Source of the DNA: Sva-07 sp041686315 | Lineage (GTDB): Bacteria > Actinomycetota > Acidimicrobiia > Acidimicrobiales > Ilumatobacteraceae | DNA length: 52,126 nt | Assembly: GCA_041686315.1 (NCBI GenBank) | Contig: JAWLEC010000002.1 | Coordinates: 1 to 52,126, forward strand | Reading direction: 5' to 3' | Shown: one piece after another, positions 25,938-33,880 of the stretch | How the letters are laid out: each line of letters begins with the position of its first letter | Numbering within the stretch: the stretch's first letter is position 1 | Program-made: the position numbers and the translations under genes | Notes under the pieces: generated by a model | Seen by the model: the letters and a program-made list of their open reading frames with translations, nothing else | What the model was told of the DNA's origin: nothing | Database searches by the model: none

Positions 25938-25990
25938 CCGAAAAATGCCCGTTTCGTAGCGCCTGCCGCTACGAACGGGGCATTTTTCGG
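25938..25990. terminator. Long inverted repeat, candidate bidirectional terminator
   Basis: 24-bp arms (25938-25961 and 25967-25990) pair with two mismatches around a CCTGC loop. The outer part is CCGAAAAATGCCC on the left and GGGGCATTTTTCGG on the right, so each strand carries a T-tract at the end of the stem. It lies between convergent genes 10 nt past the SDR stop. Could also be a member of a repeat family. Confidence 0.65.
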
Positions 25991-26014
25991 GGTCTTGGGG
26001 TCGTTCGGGGGCGC

Positions 26015-27172
26015 TCAGGAGGGGGTGAAGCCGTCGAAGAGACCGTGCAGGCCGGTCGGGTCGTGGCGGCCGATGGCCAGCTGTTCGAGCACGCCGACGC
26101 CCTCGTGGTCGCCGAGCCCGCCCGCGGTGGTGGCGCGCACGATCGACTGGATGTGCACGTGGTGCGCGGCGACGGGGTCGTCGACGGGGAGCGCCCACCG
26201 TTCGCCGTCCACCGCCAGTTCGCCCTTCCAGTTGCCGTGTCCCCACTCGGGATGGAGATAGCCGAGCCCCGACATGTGGAAGTCGAACAGCGGCTCGAGA
26301 CGCACCGTCGTGGTCTCACCCACCCACGGGGTCAACTCCACCGAGAACGCCGCCGCTCGACGGGTGCCGGGCTGCCACTCGATGTCGTAGTCGACGGACC
26401 GCATCGCCTCCGGCGGCACGGGACCCTCCGGGCCGGCCACCGGGGCGACGAATCCTGTCTCGTGCCAGCGTCGGCCGTCGTACAGTTCGTTGACGTCGAA
26501 GTGGGTGGAGAACGAGTCGAAGTTGAGCGGCGCCCACAACCAGAAGAACTGCGGATCCGCGACGGGAGCGCCGGTGGAGTCGCGTTCACCGACCGGCCGG
26601 ATCCCCCACGACCGGTCGCGGGATCCGAGCGTCTCACCGGGCCCGAGATCGGTGACCTCGCCGTCGACCTCGATCCAGCCCTCCCATCCGCCGAACTGGG
26701 TGAGCCGCGTGTAGTCGAACACCACGCGCATGCCGACCTGCTGGCGGAAGTGCGGCTCCTCGATCGACGCCGACCGGCGCACGAAGGTGAGGTCCGCCCG
26801 CAGACCGTGCTCGGGCGCGTCGACCTCCAAGCGGAGCGCGTGGAGGGGCTCGAGCACCTCCACGCGGATCGGGCCGACCTCGTTGGCCTCGGCACGGTCG
26901 GTCGGTGCCCGGCGCGACGCGTGCACGCTGATCTGCCGGGCGTCGGCCGTCCCGCCGTCGACCACCACGCTGAATGACGCATCGGCCACGTGTCGGTTGG
27001 GGTACAGGCCCATCGCTGCAGCGAAGAACAGCCGCGTGTCGCGCGTGTAGCCGTTGAAGAAGTAACGGTCGTAGTGGTTGAGGTCGGTCGATGCCGTGTG
27101 CGCGACCGGCTGGGACGTCTGATGGATCGGATAGTCGTCGAACGAACTCAGCACACCGGCGAACCTACTCAT
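26015..27172 (-). CDS. Conserved hypothetical, AttH/CrtC-like lipocalin-type protein
   Basis: Unassigned protein of 385 residues without signal peptide. It is rich in beta strands, with many Trp and paired aromatic segments. Features such as GYTRDTRLFFAAAMGLYPNRH, a G-x-R-D-x-S-W-G-x-R motif (GSRDRSWGIR) and QFFWLWAPLNFD are characteristic of a group of actinobacterial proteins related to the AttH/hydroxyneurosporene synthase double-lipocalin fold. In that fold the R-D-x-S-W-G motif lies at the domain junction. The activity is unknown; some relatives hydrate or bind lipids or steroids. ATG 27172 is preferred; GTG 27184 is four codons upstream. Its start region overlaps the promoter area of ctaA on the other strand. 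Confidence 0.6.
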   Translation of the reverse strand: MSRFAGVLSSFDDYPIHQTSQPVAHTASTDLNHYDRYFFNGYTRDTRLFFAAAMGLYPNRHVADASFSVVVDGGTADARQISVHASRRAPTDRAEANEVGPIRVEVLEPLHALRLEVDAPEHGLRADLTFVRRSASIEEPHFRQQVGMRVVFDYTRLTQFGGWEGWIEVDGEVTDLGPGETLGSRDRSWGIRPVGERDSTGAPVADPQFFWLWAPLNFDSFSTHFDVNELYDGRRWHETGFVAPVAGPEGPVPPEAMRSVDYDIEWQPGTRRAAAFSVELTPWVGETTTVRLEPLFDFHMSGLGYLHPEWGHGNWKGELAVDGERWALPVDDPVAAHHVHIQSIVRATTAGGLGDHEGVGVLEQLAIGRHDPTGLHGLFDGFTPS

Positions 27173-27186
27173 ATCCTGTGGCACGT

Positions 27187-28221
27187 ATGGACCATGCCGA
27201 GCGGCGCAACGAGACGTGGTGGACCCTGCGGCGGTACCGACGGATCGCGATCGTCACCGTCGCCGGTCTCGCACTCCTCACGGTCGCCGGCGGGTTCGTC
27301 CGCCTCACCGGGAGCGGCCTGGGCTGCGACGACTGGCCCAACTGCAACGACGAGCGCTTCATCGACGTCTCGTCCGGGCACACGGCGATCGAGCAGCTGA
27401 ACCGGCTGCTCAGTGGCTTCATCGCCGTCCCCACGGTGCTGATGGCCGTGGGCGCCTGGAAGCTGCGCCATCTCGGCCGCCGGCTCGGCCCGCCGTCGGC
27501 TGCGGTGCTCTTCACGGTGCTGGCCAACGCGGTGGTCGGCGGCATCGCCGTGCGCGTCGACCTGCACCCAGCTCTCGTGCAGTCGCACTTCCTGCTGGCC
27601 ATGGCATCGATCGCAGCCGGAATCGTGGCGATCCATCGCAGCGCACCCTCCGCGCCGGTGCCGGCCGCCGCAGTGGGTGTCGGTGGCGCGCTCGTGCGGC
27701 GGGCCTGGTTGCTGACGCTGCTCACGGCGGGGGCGCTGGTCACCGGCACCGTGGTCACCGGCACCGGCCCACACGCAGGTGACGAGGAGGCCAGACGGTT
27801 CGGCTTCGACATCTCCAACGTCGCCCGCATCCACAGCATCTCGGTGATCGCCGCCGTCGCTGCGGCACTGTGGCTCGTCTGGACGATCCAGCACCGCGCC
27901 TCGATGCGGCGGCGCTACTCGTCGGCGGTGTCGACGTGGATGTTCCTCGCCATCGTGCAGGGTGCGATCGGCTACGTGCAGTACTTCAACGGCGTCCCCG
28001 AAGTCCTCGTGGGTACCCACATCGCCGGCGCCACGGCACTCTGGGTGGCCACCGTGGCCCTGCTCGCATCGGTCGTCGCTCCGTTCTCGGATCGTCGATC
28101 GACGCACGCCGTCGGCACCACGGTGGAGACACCCGTCGGCGGCGCACGCGGTACGGAAGTTCACGCTCCGGAAACGGAGGATGAACCCCAGATGCCCGTG
28201 GGCCCCTCGCCGACTGCCTAG
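27187..28221 (+). CDS. ctaA: Haem A synthase (COX15/CtaA)
   Basis: Membrane enzyme that oxidises haem O to haem A for aa3-type cytochrome oxidase. The 344-residue product has eight hydrophobic helices in two pseudo-repeats. The N-terminal loop has GGFVRLTGSGLGCDDWPNC (Cys47/Cys53, the redox pair). The E-x-x-(H/N) position reads Glu69-x-x-Asn72; later haem-ligand histidines are in LVQSHFLL, ARIHSISV and VGTHIAGA. Asn instead of the first His is, as far as I recall, usual in actinobacterial homologues. A 45-residue polar C-terminal tail is extra. ATG 27187 lies 8 nt after TATCCT (27173-27178). livH starts only 12 nt downstream, so readthrough into the transporter operon is possible. Confidence 0.9.
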   Translation: MDHAERRNETWWTLRRYRRIAIVTVAGLALLTVAGGFVRLTGSGLGCDDWPNCNDERFIDVSSGHTAIEQLNRLLSGFIAVPTVLMAVGAWKLRHLGRRLGPPSAAVLFTVLANAVVGGIAVRVDLHPALVQSHFLLAMASIAAGIVAIHRSAPSAPVPAAAVGVGGALVRRAWLLTLLTAGALVTGTVVTGTGPHAGDEEARRFGFDISNVARIHSISVIAAVAAALWLVWTIQHRASMRRRYSSAVSTWMFLAIVQGAIGYVQYFNGVPEVLVGTHIAGATALWVATVALLASVVAPFSDRRSTHAVGTTVETPVGGARGTEVHAPETEDEPQMPVGPSPTA

Positions 28222-28233
28222 AGTACGCATCCG

Positions 28234-29544
28234 ATGTCGTTGCCCAGGACTCTCCTCGCGTTCGTCGCGGCCGTGATCGCACTGCTCGCTGTGGCCAGTC
28301 CGGCGGCGGCCGAGCTGGTCGGCCAGGAGGACGACTCCTCCGGAACCGAGGTGAGGGGAACGCTGCGCACCACCTCCGAGGAAGGCGAGGACGTGTTCGT
28401 CGAGGACGCCACCCTCGTCGTCACCGACGAGGCGGGCACCGAGGTGGGTGTCGGGGTCACCGATTCCGAGGGCAACTGGTCGGTCGAACTCCCCGGGGCC
28501 GGCACCTACTCGGTGCTGCTCGACGTCGGCACCCTCCCCGAGGGTGTGCCGCTGCGCAACCCCGACAACAACCCGCTCACGATCGAGGTCGGCGAGGGCG
28601 ACACTCGCCCCACCCTGTTCCCGCTCGGCGAGGCGACGGCCTCCACCGGCACCACGATCGAAGCCGTTCAGCTCTTCGTCGACGGCCTCAAGCTCGGGCT
28701 CATCATCGCCATGTCGGCGATCGGGCTGTCGTTGATCTACGGCACCACCGGCCTCACCAACTTCGCCCACGGCGAGATGGTCACCTTCGGCGCGCTGATG
28801 GCGTACCTCTTCAACGTCACCGGTGTGTTCGGCCTCAGCACGTCGCTGATCGTCGCCGGCACCCTCTCGGTGATCGTCAGTGCGATTGCGGGCGGGCTGT
28901 TCAACGGGCTCGTCTGGGCACCGCTGCGTCATCGCGGCGCCAGCCTCATCGCCGCCCTCATCGTGTCGATCGGGTTCTCGATCTTGCTGCGCTACGTCAT
29001 GCTCTACCAGTTCGGTGGGCGCTCACGGTTCTACAGCGACTACCAGCTCCAGCAGAAGTACGACTTCGGCTGGTTCACCCTGGCCCCGAAAGACCTGTTC
29101 ATCATCCTGTTCTCCACGGGGGTGCTGATCGTCGTGGGCATCGGGCTGCAGAAGACCCGTGCCGGCAAGGCGATGCGAGCCGTCGCCGACAACCGCGATC
29201 TCGCCGAGTCGTCCGGCATCGACGTCGAGCAGGTGATCCGATGGGTGTGGATCGTCGGCGGTGGCCTGGCCGGGCTCGGCGGTGTGCTGTTCGGGCTCAC
29301 CGAGGCGCTGAGCTGGGAGATGGGCTTTCGCATCCTGCTGCTGATGTTCGCCGGCGTCACCCTCGGCGGGCTCGGAAGTGCCTACGGTGCGCTGGTCGGC
29401 AGCGTGATCGTCGGCATCTTCATCCAGATGTCGACGCTGGTGATCCCGAGCGACATGAAGAACATCGGTGCCCTGCTCACGCTCATCTTGATCCTGCTCA
29501 TCCGACCACAAGGCCTGCTCGGGCGGCCCGAGCGGGTGGGATAG
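28234..29544 (+). CDS. livH: LivH-type branched-chain amino acid permease with secreted N-terminal domain
   Basis: Inner-membrane permease of a branched-chain amino acid ABC importer. The 436-residue product is about 140 residues longer than normal LivH (about 290-310). Residues 1-26 are a signal peptide (cleavage near SPAAA-E). Residues about 38-130 form a CnaB/carboxypeptidase-regulatory-like beta-sandwich (TLVVTDEAGTEVGVGVTD, GNWSVELPGAGTYSVLLD, LPEGV). The permease proper starts near residue 145 with GLSLIYGTTGLTNFAHGEMV, a classic LivH motif, and ends QGLLGRPERVG. The added domain would face outward beside the transporter. ATG 28234 is the only start giving the signal peptide. livM follows by 10 nt. 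Confidence 0.9.
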   Translation: MSLPRTLLAFVAAVIALLAVASPAAAELVGQEDDSSGTEVRGTLRTTSEEGEDVFVEDATLVVTDEAGTEVGVGVTDSEGNWSVELPGAGTYSVLLDVGTLPEGVPLRNPDNNPLTIEVGEGDTRPTLFPLGEATASTGTTIEAVQLFVDGLKLGLIIAMSAIGLSLIYGTTGLTNFAHGEMVTFGALMAYLFNVTGVFGLSTSLIVAGTLSVIVSAIAGGLFNGLVWAPLRHRGASLIAALIVSIGFSILLRYVMLYQFGGRSRFYSDYQLQQKYDFGWFTLAPKDLFIILFSTGVLIVVGIGLQKTRAGKAMRAVADNRDLAESSGIDVEQVIRWVWIVGGGLAGLGGVLFGLTEALSWEMGFRILLLMFAGVTLGGLGSAYGALVGSVIVGIFIQMSTLVIPSDMKNIGALLTLILILLIRPQGLLGRPERVG

Positions 29545-29554
29545 GAGAATTCGT

Positions 29555-30547
29555 ATGGACTGGGGAGCGATTCTCGACAACGTCCTGCGTGGCGCCTTCG
29601 GCGAGCAGTTCATCTACTTCGGCCTCGCCGCGATCGGACTCAACATCCACTTCGGCTACACCGGGCTGCTCAACTTCGGTCAGGCCGTGTTCATGGCGGC
29701 GGGCGCCTACGGCCTCGCGATGATGGTCGCCACCTGGGGGCTCAGCTTCTGGATCGGGGTGTTCGTCGGCGTCTTCGTGTTCCCGTTCATCCTGGCGATC
29801 ATCCTCGGCGCGCCCACGCTGCGTCTGCGCGCCGACTACCTGGCCATCGTCACCATCGCCGCCGCCGAGATCTTCCGGCTGATCGTCCGCTCGCCCACGT
29901 TCGACGAGTGGACGGGTTCGTCCGACGGCCTCACCGCCTTCGCCGACCGCTTCTACGAGTTCAGCCCCTTCGACCCGGGGCAGCGCTACCTGTTCGGCCT
30001 GTTCATCGGCAACCAGATGTGGGTCGTGATCGTGGGCTGGATGGTGCTGGCACTCGGTGTCACGATCAGCTGGCTGCTCGTGCGCAGCCCATGGGGCCGG
30101 GTGGTGAAGGCCGTCCGTGAGGACGAAGACGCGGCACGCAGCCTCGGCAAGAACGCCTACAGCTACAAGATGCAGGCCCTCATCATCGGCGGCATGTTCG
30201 GCGCTGCAGGCGGCATGCTCCGTGCCATCGGAACCCAGTCCGCACAGCCCGACAACTTCATCACCGACGTCACGTTCTTCGTCTGGGTCGCCCTGATCCT
30301 CGGCGGGGCGGGCACGGTGATCGGTCCGATCCTCGGTGCGGGCATCCTGTATGCAGTGCTGAACTTCACCGACATCGTGCTCCGCCAGGCCGTGAACGCC
30401 GACTACATCCCGGCATCGATCATGAGCGGAACCCAGGTGGGCCAGGTGCGCTTCATGCTGATCGGCCTGGCGCTCGTGCTGTTGGCGGCGTTCCGGCCGC
30501 AGGGAATTCTCGGCAGCAAAGAGGAGATGGCTCTCGATGACCGATGA
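29555..30547 (+). CDS. livM: LivM-type branched-chain amino acid permease
   Basis: Second permease subunit, 330 residues, about nine hydrophobic segments. LivM-type motifs: LNIHFGYTGLLNFGQAVFMAAGAY near the N-terminus in pieces, LRLRADYLAIVTIAAAEIFR, VKAVREDEDAARSLGKN (the ATPase-coupling EAA-like loop), and the C-terminal FRPQGILG. A good Shine-Dalgarno (AGGAGAA) precedes ATG 29555. The last 11 nt overlap livG. An insertion of about 40 residues around positions 115-155 (WTGSSDGLTAFADRFYEFSPF) is longer than in many LivM proteins and probably faces outward. Confidence 0.93.
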   Translation: MDWGAILDNVLRGAFGEQFIYFGLAAIGLNIHFGYTGLLNFGQAVFMAAGAYGLAMMVATWGLSFWIGVFVGVFVFPFILAIILGAPTLRLRADYLAIVTIAAAEIFRLIVRSPTFDEWTGSSDGLTAFADRFYEFSPFDPGQRYLFGLFIGNQMWVVIVGWMVLALGVTISWLLVRSPWGRVVKAVREDEDAARSLGKNAYSYKMQALIIGGMFGAAGGMLRAIGTQSAQPDNFITDVTFFVWVALILGGAGTVIGPILGAGILYAVLNFTDIVLRQAVNADYIPASIMSGTQVGQVRFMLIGLALVLLAAFRPQGILGSKEEMALDDR

Positions 30548-31481
30548 CGCACACGACACTGCTGCCGACACGGCTCCGGACCCGTCGGTCGTGGCGGCCA
30601 CCGACGCGCTCGTGGCGGTTCCCGGCGTCGATCCCGACAAGGCACGCGCGGCACTCGTCGACGTGCCCCGAGAGCCCGGGGCGCCCAAACCCGACCCGAT
30701 CCTCGTCGCCGACGGGGTGGTGCGCCGGTTCGGCGGCCTCACCGCCGTGGACGTGGACCACGTGGAGATCCAACGCGGCGTGATCACGGCCCTGATCGGA
30801 CCGAACGGCGCCGGGAAGACCACGTTCTTCAACCTGCTCACCAACTTCGACACGGCAGACAGCGGACGCCGGACCTTCGACGGGCAACCGATCGACGAGG
30901 TGCCGGCCCACAAGATCGCCAACTACGGGATGGTGCGCACCTTCCAGCTCACGAAGGCGCTCTCCAAGATGAGCGTGATCGACAACATGAAGCTCGGCGC
31001 CACCCAGCAGAAGGGCGAGACCCTCTGGCGCTCACTGCTGCCCTTCATCTGGAAGGGGCAGGAGGCCGACATCGAGGCACGCGCCGAGGCGCTGCTCGAC
31101 CGCTTCAACATGACCCACATGCGCGACGAGTTCGCGGGCACCCTGTCGGGCGGCCAGCGCAAGCTGCTCGAGATGGCCCGCGCGTTGATGGTGGAGCCCA
31201 CGATGGTGATGCTCGACGAGCCGATGGCCGGCGTCAATCCCGCCCTCACGCAGTCGCTGCTGCAACACGTCACCGGCCTGCGCGACCAGGGCATGACGGT
31301 GTTGTTCGTGGAGCACGACATGGACATGGTGCAAGAGATCAGCGACTGGGTGATCGTCATGGCCGAAGGTGCGATCATCGCCGAGGGCCCGCCGCAGTCG
31401 ATCGGCGAGAACCAGGCGGTCGTCGATGCCTACCTCGGCGGGAGCCACGGCGCCCCGCTCGATCTCGATCGGAAGCTCTGA
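30537..31481 (+). CDS. livG: LivG-type ABC transporter ATP-binding protein
   Basis: ATPase subunit of the branched-chain amino acid importer, 314 residues. Walker A GPNGAGKTT, signature LSGGQRK, Walker B MVMLDEPMAG, switch His in FVEHDMDMV. The sequence NFDTADSGRRTFDG and the VRTFQLTK Q-loop are LivG-type. A preceding extension of about 55 residues (Ala/Asp-rich, with a possible short helix VDPDKARAALVDV) is absent from typical 255-residue LivG. A Shine-Dalgarno (GAGGAG) lies inside livM, 7 nt before ATG 30537. Confidence 0.94.
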   Translation: MTDDAHDTAADTAPDPSVVAATDALVAVPGVDPDKARAALVDVPREPGAPKPDPILVADGVVRRFGGLTAVDVDHVEIQRGVITALIGPNGAGKTTFFNLLTNFDTADSGRRTFDGQPIDEVPAHKIANYGMVRTFQLTKALSKMSVIDNMKLGATQQKGETLWRSLLPFIWKGQEADIEARAEALLDRFNMTHMRDEFAGTLSGGQRKLLEMARALMVEPTMVMLDEPMAGVNPALTQSLLQHVTGLRDQGMTVLFVEHDMDMVQEISDWVIVMAEGAIIAEGPPQSIGENQAVVDAYLGGSHGAPLDLDRKL

Positions 31482-31482
31482 G

Positions 31483-32253
31483 ATGACCGACACCCCTGCG
31501 ACCACCGACACTGCGGCGACCGGCGACCCGTTGTTGATCGCCGACCGGCTCACGGCCGGCTACATCCCCGGCGTCCACATCCTCAACGACTGCTCGCTCG
31601 AACTGTTCGAGGGCGAGTTGGTGGGCATCATCGGCCCCAACGGCGCCGGCAAGTCCACGCTGGTGAAGGCCATGTTCGGATTGGTGAACGTGCGCGACGG
31701 CGCCGTGCGGCTGCGCGGCGAGGACATCACCAACCTCAAGGCCCACTCGCTCGTGAGCCGTGGCATCGGCTACGTCCCGCAGAACAACAACGTCTTTCCC
31801 GCCCTCACCGTGGGGGAGAACCTCGAGATGGGCACGTTCCTCACGCCGAAGCGCTTCGACGAGCGCTACGAGGTGATCGGGGAGATGTTCCCGAAGCTGG
31901 TCGAGCGGGCCGGCCAGCGGGCCGGCTCGTTGTCGGGCGGCGAGCGCCAGATGCTCGCCATGGGCCGGGCGTTGATGATGGACCCGTCGGTGCTGTTGCT
32001 CGACGAGCCGTCGGCCGGCCTGTCGCCGGCGCTGCAGGACGAGGTGTTCATCCGCTGCCACCGCATCAACCAGGCGGGTGTGTCGATCGTGATGGTCGAA
32101 CAGAACGCCAGTCGCTGCCTGCAGATCTGTCACCGCGGCTATGTGCTCGACCAGGGCGCGAACGCCTACACGGGCACGGGTCGTGAGCTGCTCACCGACC
32201 CGAAGGTGATCGAGCTCTACCTCGGCACCCTCGTGCAGACGCACCAGAACTGA
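31483..32253 (+). CDS. livF: LivF-type ABC transporter ATP-binding protein
   Basis: Second ATPase of the importer, 256 residues. Walker A GPNGAGKST, LivF-type GIGYVPQNNNVFPALTVGENLEMG in pieces, signature LSGGERQM, Walker B VLLLDEPSAGLSP, switch region MVEQNA (Gln-Asn in place of His-Asp, normal for LivF). The C-terminal GRELLTDPKVIELYLG is typical. ATG 31483 is one base after the livG stop. The gene ends 48 nt before the assembly gap, so it is complete. No binding-protein gene follows in the same direction before the gap. Confidence 0.95.
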   Translation: MTDTPATTDTAATGDPLLIADRLTAGYIPGVHILNDCSLELFEGELVGIIGPNGAGKSTLVKAMFGLVNVRDGAVRLRGEDITNLKAHSLVSRGIGYVPQNNNVFPALTVGENLEMGTFLTPKRFDERYEVIGEMFPKLVERAGQRAGSLSGGERQMLAMGRALMMDPSVLLLDEPSAGLSPALQDEVFIRCHRINQAGVSIVMVEQNASRCLQICHRGYVLDQGANAYTGTGRELLTDPKVIELYLGTLVQTHQN

Positions 32254-32267
32254 CGCCGCAACCGTTC

Positions 32268-32289
32268 GGGCAGGGGTCGACCCCCGCCC
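32268..32289 (+). terminator. Hairpin after livF
   Basis: GGGCAGGGG-TCGA-CCCCCGCCC, 9-bp arms with one mismatch, 15 nt past the livF stop. GC-rich with no T-run; its AGGGGTCGACCCC core resembles the palindromic elements elsewhere in the window. Right at the edge of the assembly gap, so the context is uncertain. Confidence 0.45.
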
Positions 32290-32301
32290 ACCCGACCCCC
32301 C

Positions 32302-32311
32302 NNNNNNNNNN
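32302..32311. other. Assembly gap of ten Ns
   Basis: Ten consecutive undetermined bases. The flanks are C-rich on the left and a terminator hairpin on the right, the kind of structure that stops sequencing reads. Ten may be a placeholder, so the true distance between livF and the binding-protein gene is unknown. Confidence 0.99.
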
Positions 32312-32322
32312 GCCGGACGCGA

Positions 32323-32352
32323 AACGGCCCGGGACCGAAGCCCCGGGCCGTT
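32323..32352 (-). terminator. Intrinsic terminator of the binding-protein gene
   Basis: Perfect 11-bp arms (32323-32333 and 32342-32352; AACGGCCCGGG/CCCGGGCCGTT). Read on the minus strand the loop is GCTTCGGT, a stable C-TTCG-G tetraloop type, and the stem ends in TTT. It lies 20 nt past the stop of the minus-strand gene. Confidence 0.75.
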
Positions 32353-32371
32353 GTCGGTGTTCAGGTGTTGG

Positions 32372-33769
32372 TCAGAGCGCACCGTCGACGGAGCCGTCGA
32401 CGAAGAGCTCGCCGTTCTCGTCGAACTCGAGGATCAACACGGAGGCCACGGAGGGCTCGCCCTCGTCGATGAACTCCAGTTCGCCGGAGACACCGTCGTA
32501 GTCGATGTCGGTGCCGGCCTCGATGAGCTCCTTGCAGTCGGCGAACGTGGTGCACTTCTCGCCGTCACGGGTGACGCCGTTGATCTCCGCAGCGACCGAC
32601 ACACCGTCGTCCGCTCCGGCGACCAGGGCGGCGAGCGCCGTGACGATGGCGGCGTCGTACGACTCCGCCGAGTACGAGAAGTCGATCAGATCGGGATCGA
32701 CCTCGAGCAGTGCATCACGGAAGTCGGTGAGTTCACCCGACACGTCGACGCCCGGCAGGGTGCCGCGCATCCCGGCGACGGCCGACGGATCGTCGAACGC
32801 CTGCGCCAGGGCGTTGCCCATGTTGCCGTCGGTGCCGTAGACGAGCTTGTCCGCCGGGCCCATACCCGACTCGATGAGGCCCGAGATGATGTTCGAGCTC
32901 TCGTCGAATCCGATCACCACGATGGCGTCGGGGTCGGCCTCGACGATGGCAGCGACCTCGGCGTCGAAGTTCTCGGCCTGCGGGTCGTAGATCTGCACGT
33001 CGAGCACTTCGCCACCGGCCGCCTCGAACGGTGCCCGGCTGAACTCGAGGAGTCCGGTGCCGTAGGCGTCGTTGAGCACGAGGTAGCCCGCCGTGGCGGC
33101 CCCGTCGTTGATCATGATGTCGGCGAGGGCCGCACCCTGGATGACGTCGGACGGCGCCGTACGGAAGTACAGCCCGTTGTCCTCGTAGGTGGTGAACGTC
33201 GGCGAGGTGTTGGCCGGCGAGAAGTGGATCTTGCCGGCGCCCGTGATCTTGTCGATCACGGTCAGCGACACACCGGAGCTGGCGGCGCCGATGAATCCGT
33301 CGACGTCCTCGGCGAGGAGGCGGTCGACCGTGGCGTTGGCCACTTCACCGTTGTCGCCGGAGTCGCCCGGGAACCACTCGACGTCGGCGCCGAGGACGCC
33401 ACCGGCCTCGTTGATGTCCTGGACGGCGAGTTCGACGCCGGCGAACTCGGGCGGGCCGAGGAAGGCGAGGTTGCCCGTCTCGGGCAGGATGCCGCCGAGA
33501 CGCAGGATGCCGTCGGATGCACCGGACTCCGACGGGGCGTCGGTGCCTTCGGGCGCGTCCGTGGCCTCCGGGGCTTCGGTTGCTTCGGGTGCTTCGGTTG
33601 CTTCCGGTGCTTCGGTTGCTTCCGGTGCTTCGGTATCTTCCGTGGCCTCGGTCGCTTCGGGTGCCTCGGTGCTCGCTGCGCCGTCGTCGTCGTCGTCGCC
33701 GCACGCAGCGGCAACGAGACTCAGACCGACGAGCAGTGCACCGACGCGCTTGACGCGTGATTTCTGCAT
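32372..33769 (-). CDS. LivJ/LivK-type branched-chain amino acid-binding lipoprotein
   Basis: Periplasmic-binding-protein type I (Leu/Ile/Val-binding) lipoprotein, 465 residues. Lipobox LVAAAC gives lipidated Cys23, followed by an Asp run. A linker of about 60 residues made of E-A-P/E-A-T repeats comes before the binding domain, which begins LRLGGILPETGNLAFLG and includes AVQDINEAGGVLG and ASSGVSLTV. Two Cys (CTTFADC) near residue 400 may form a disulfide, as in other members. It very likely feeds the LivHMGF complex, although it is on the opposite strand, converging on livF. ATG 33769 is the start; its upstream neighbour is the divergent nitroreductase gene 111 nt away. Confidence 0.92.
   Translation of the reverse strand: MQKSRVKRVGALLVGLSLVAAACGDDDDDGAASTEAPEATEATEDTEAPEATEAPEATEAPEATEAPEATDAPEGTDAPSESGASDGILRLGGILPETGNLAFLGPPEFAGVELAVQDINEAGGVLGADVEWFPGDSGDNGEVANATVDRLLAEDVDGFIGAASSGVSLTVIDKITGAGKIHFSPANTSPTFTTYEDNGLYFRTAPSDVIQGAALADIMINDGAATAGYLVLNDAYGTGLLEFSRAPFEAAGGEVLDVQIYDPQAENFDAEVAAIVEADPDAIVVIGFDESSNIISGLIESGMGPADKLVYGTDGNMGNALAQAFDDPSAVAGMRGTLPGVDVSGELTDFRDALLEVDPDLIDFSYSAESYDAAIVTALAALVAGADDGVSVAAEINGVTRDGEKCTTFADCKELIEAGTDIDYDGVSGELEFIDEGEPSVASVLILEFDENGELFVDGSVDGAL
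33573..33662 (-). repeat. Five 18-bp tandem units coding the acidic linker
   Basis: Units begin at 33573, 33591, 33609, 33627 and 33645 (plus-strand consensus GCTTCGGTTGCTTCCGGT). The second and third are identical; the outer ones diverge. Being a multiple of three, unit gain or loss keeps frame and would only alter the length of the E-A-P/E-A-T tether between lipid anchor and binding domain. Confidence 0.85.
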
Positions 33770-33880
33770 GTGGATGGATTCTCCCCCTTGTCAGGGTGCA
33801 GGCGGGCTGCCCGCACTCATAAGGTGGCGGACACTGTACGCGTCGTGGCGGTCGAATGCGAGCCACTACGTTTCGCCAGT

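Noticed and set aside
32268..32352. Hairpins around the N-gap as a mobile-element end or attachment site
   Set aside because: Each hairpin is explained as a transcript end of its neighbouring gene; no direct repeats, integrase or transposase are nearby.
33573..33662. Regularly spaced short repeats that could suggest a CRISPR array
   Set aside because: Units are contiguous 18-mers without spacers and encode a protein linker in frame.
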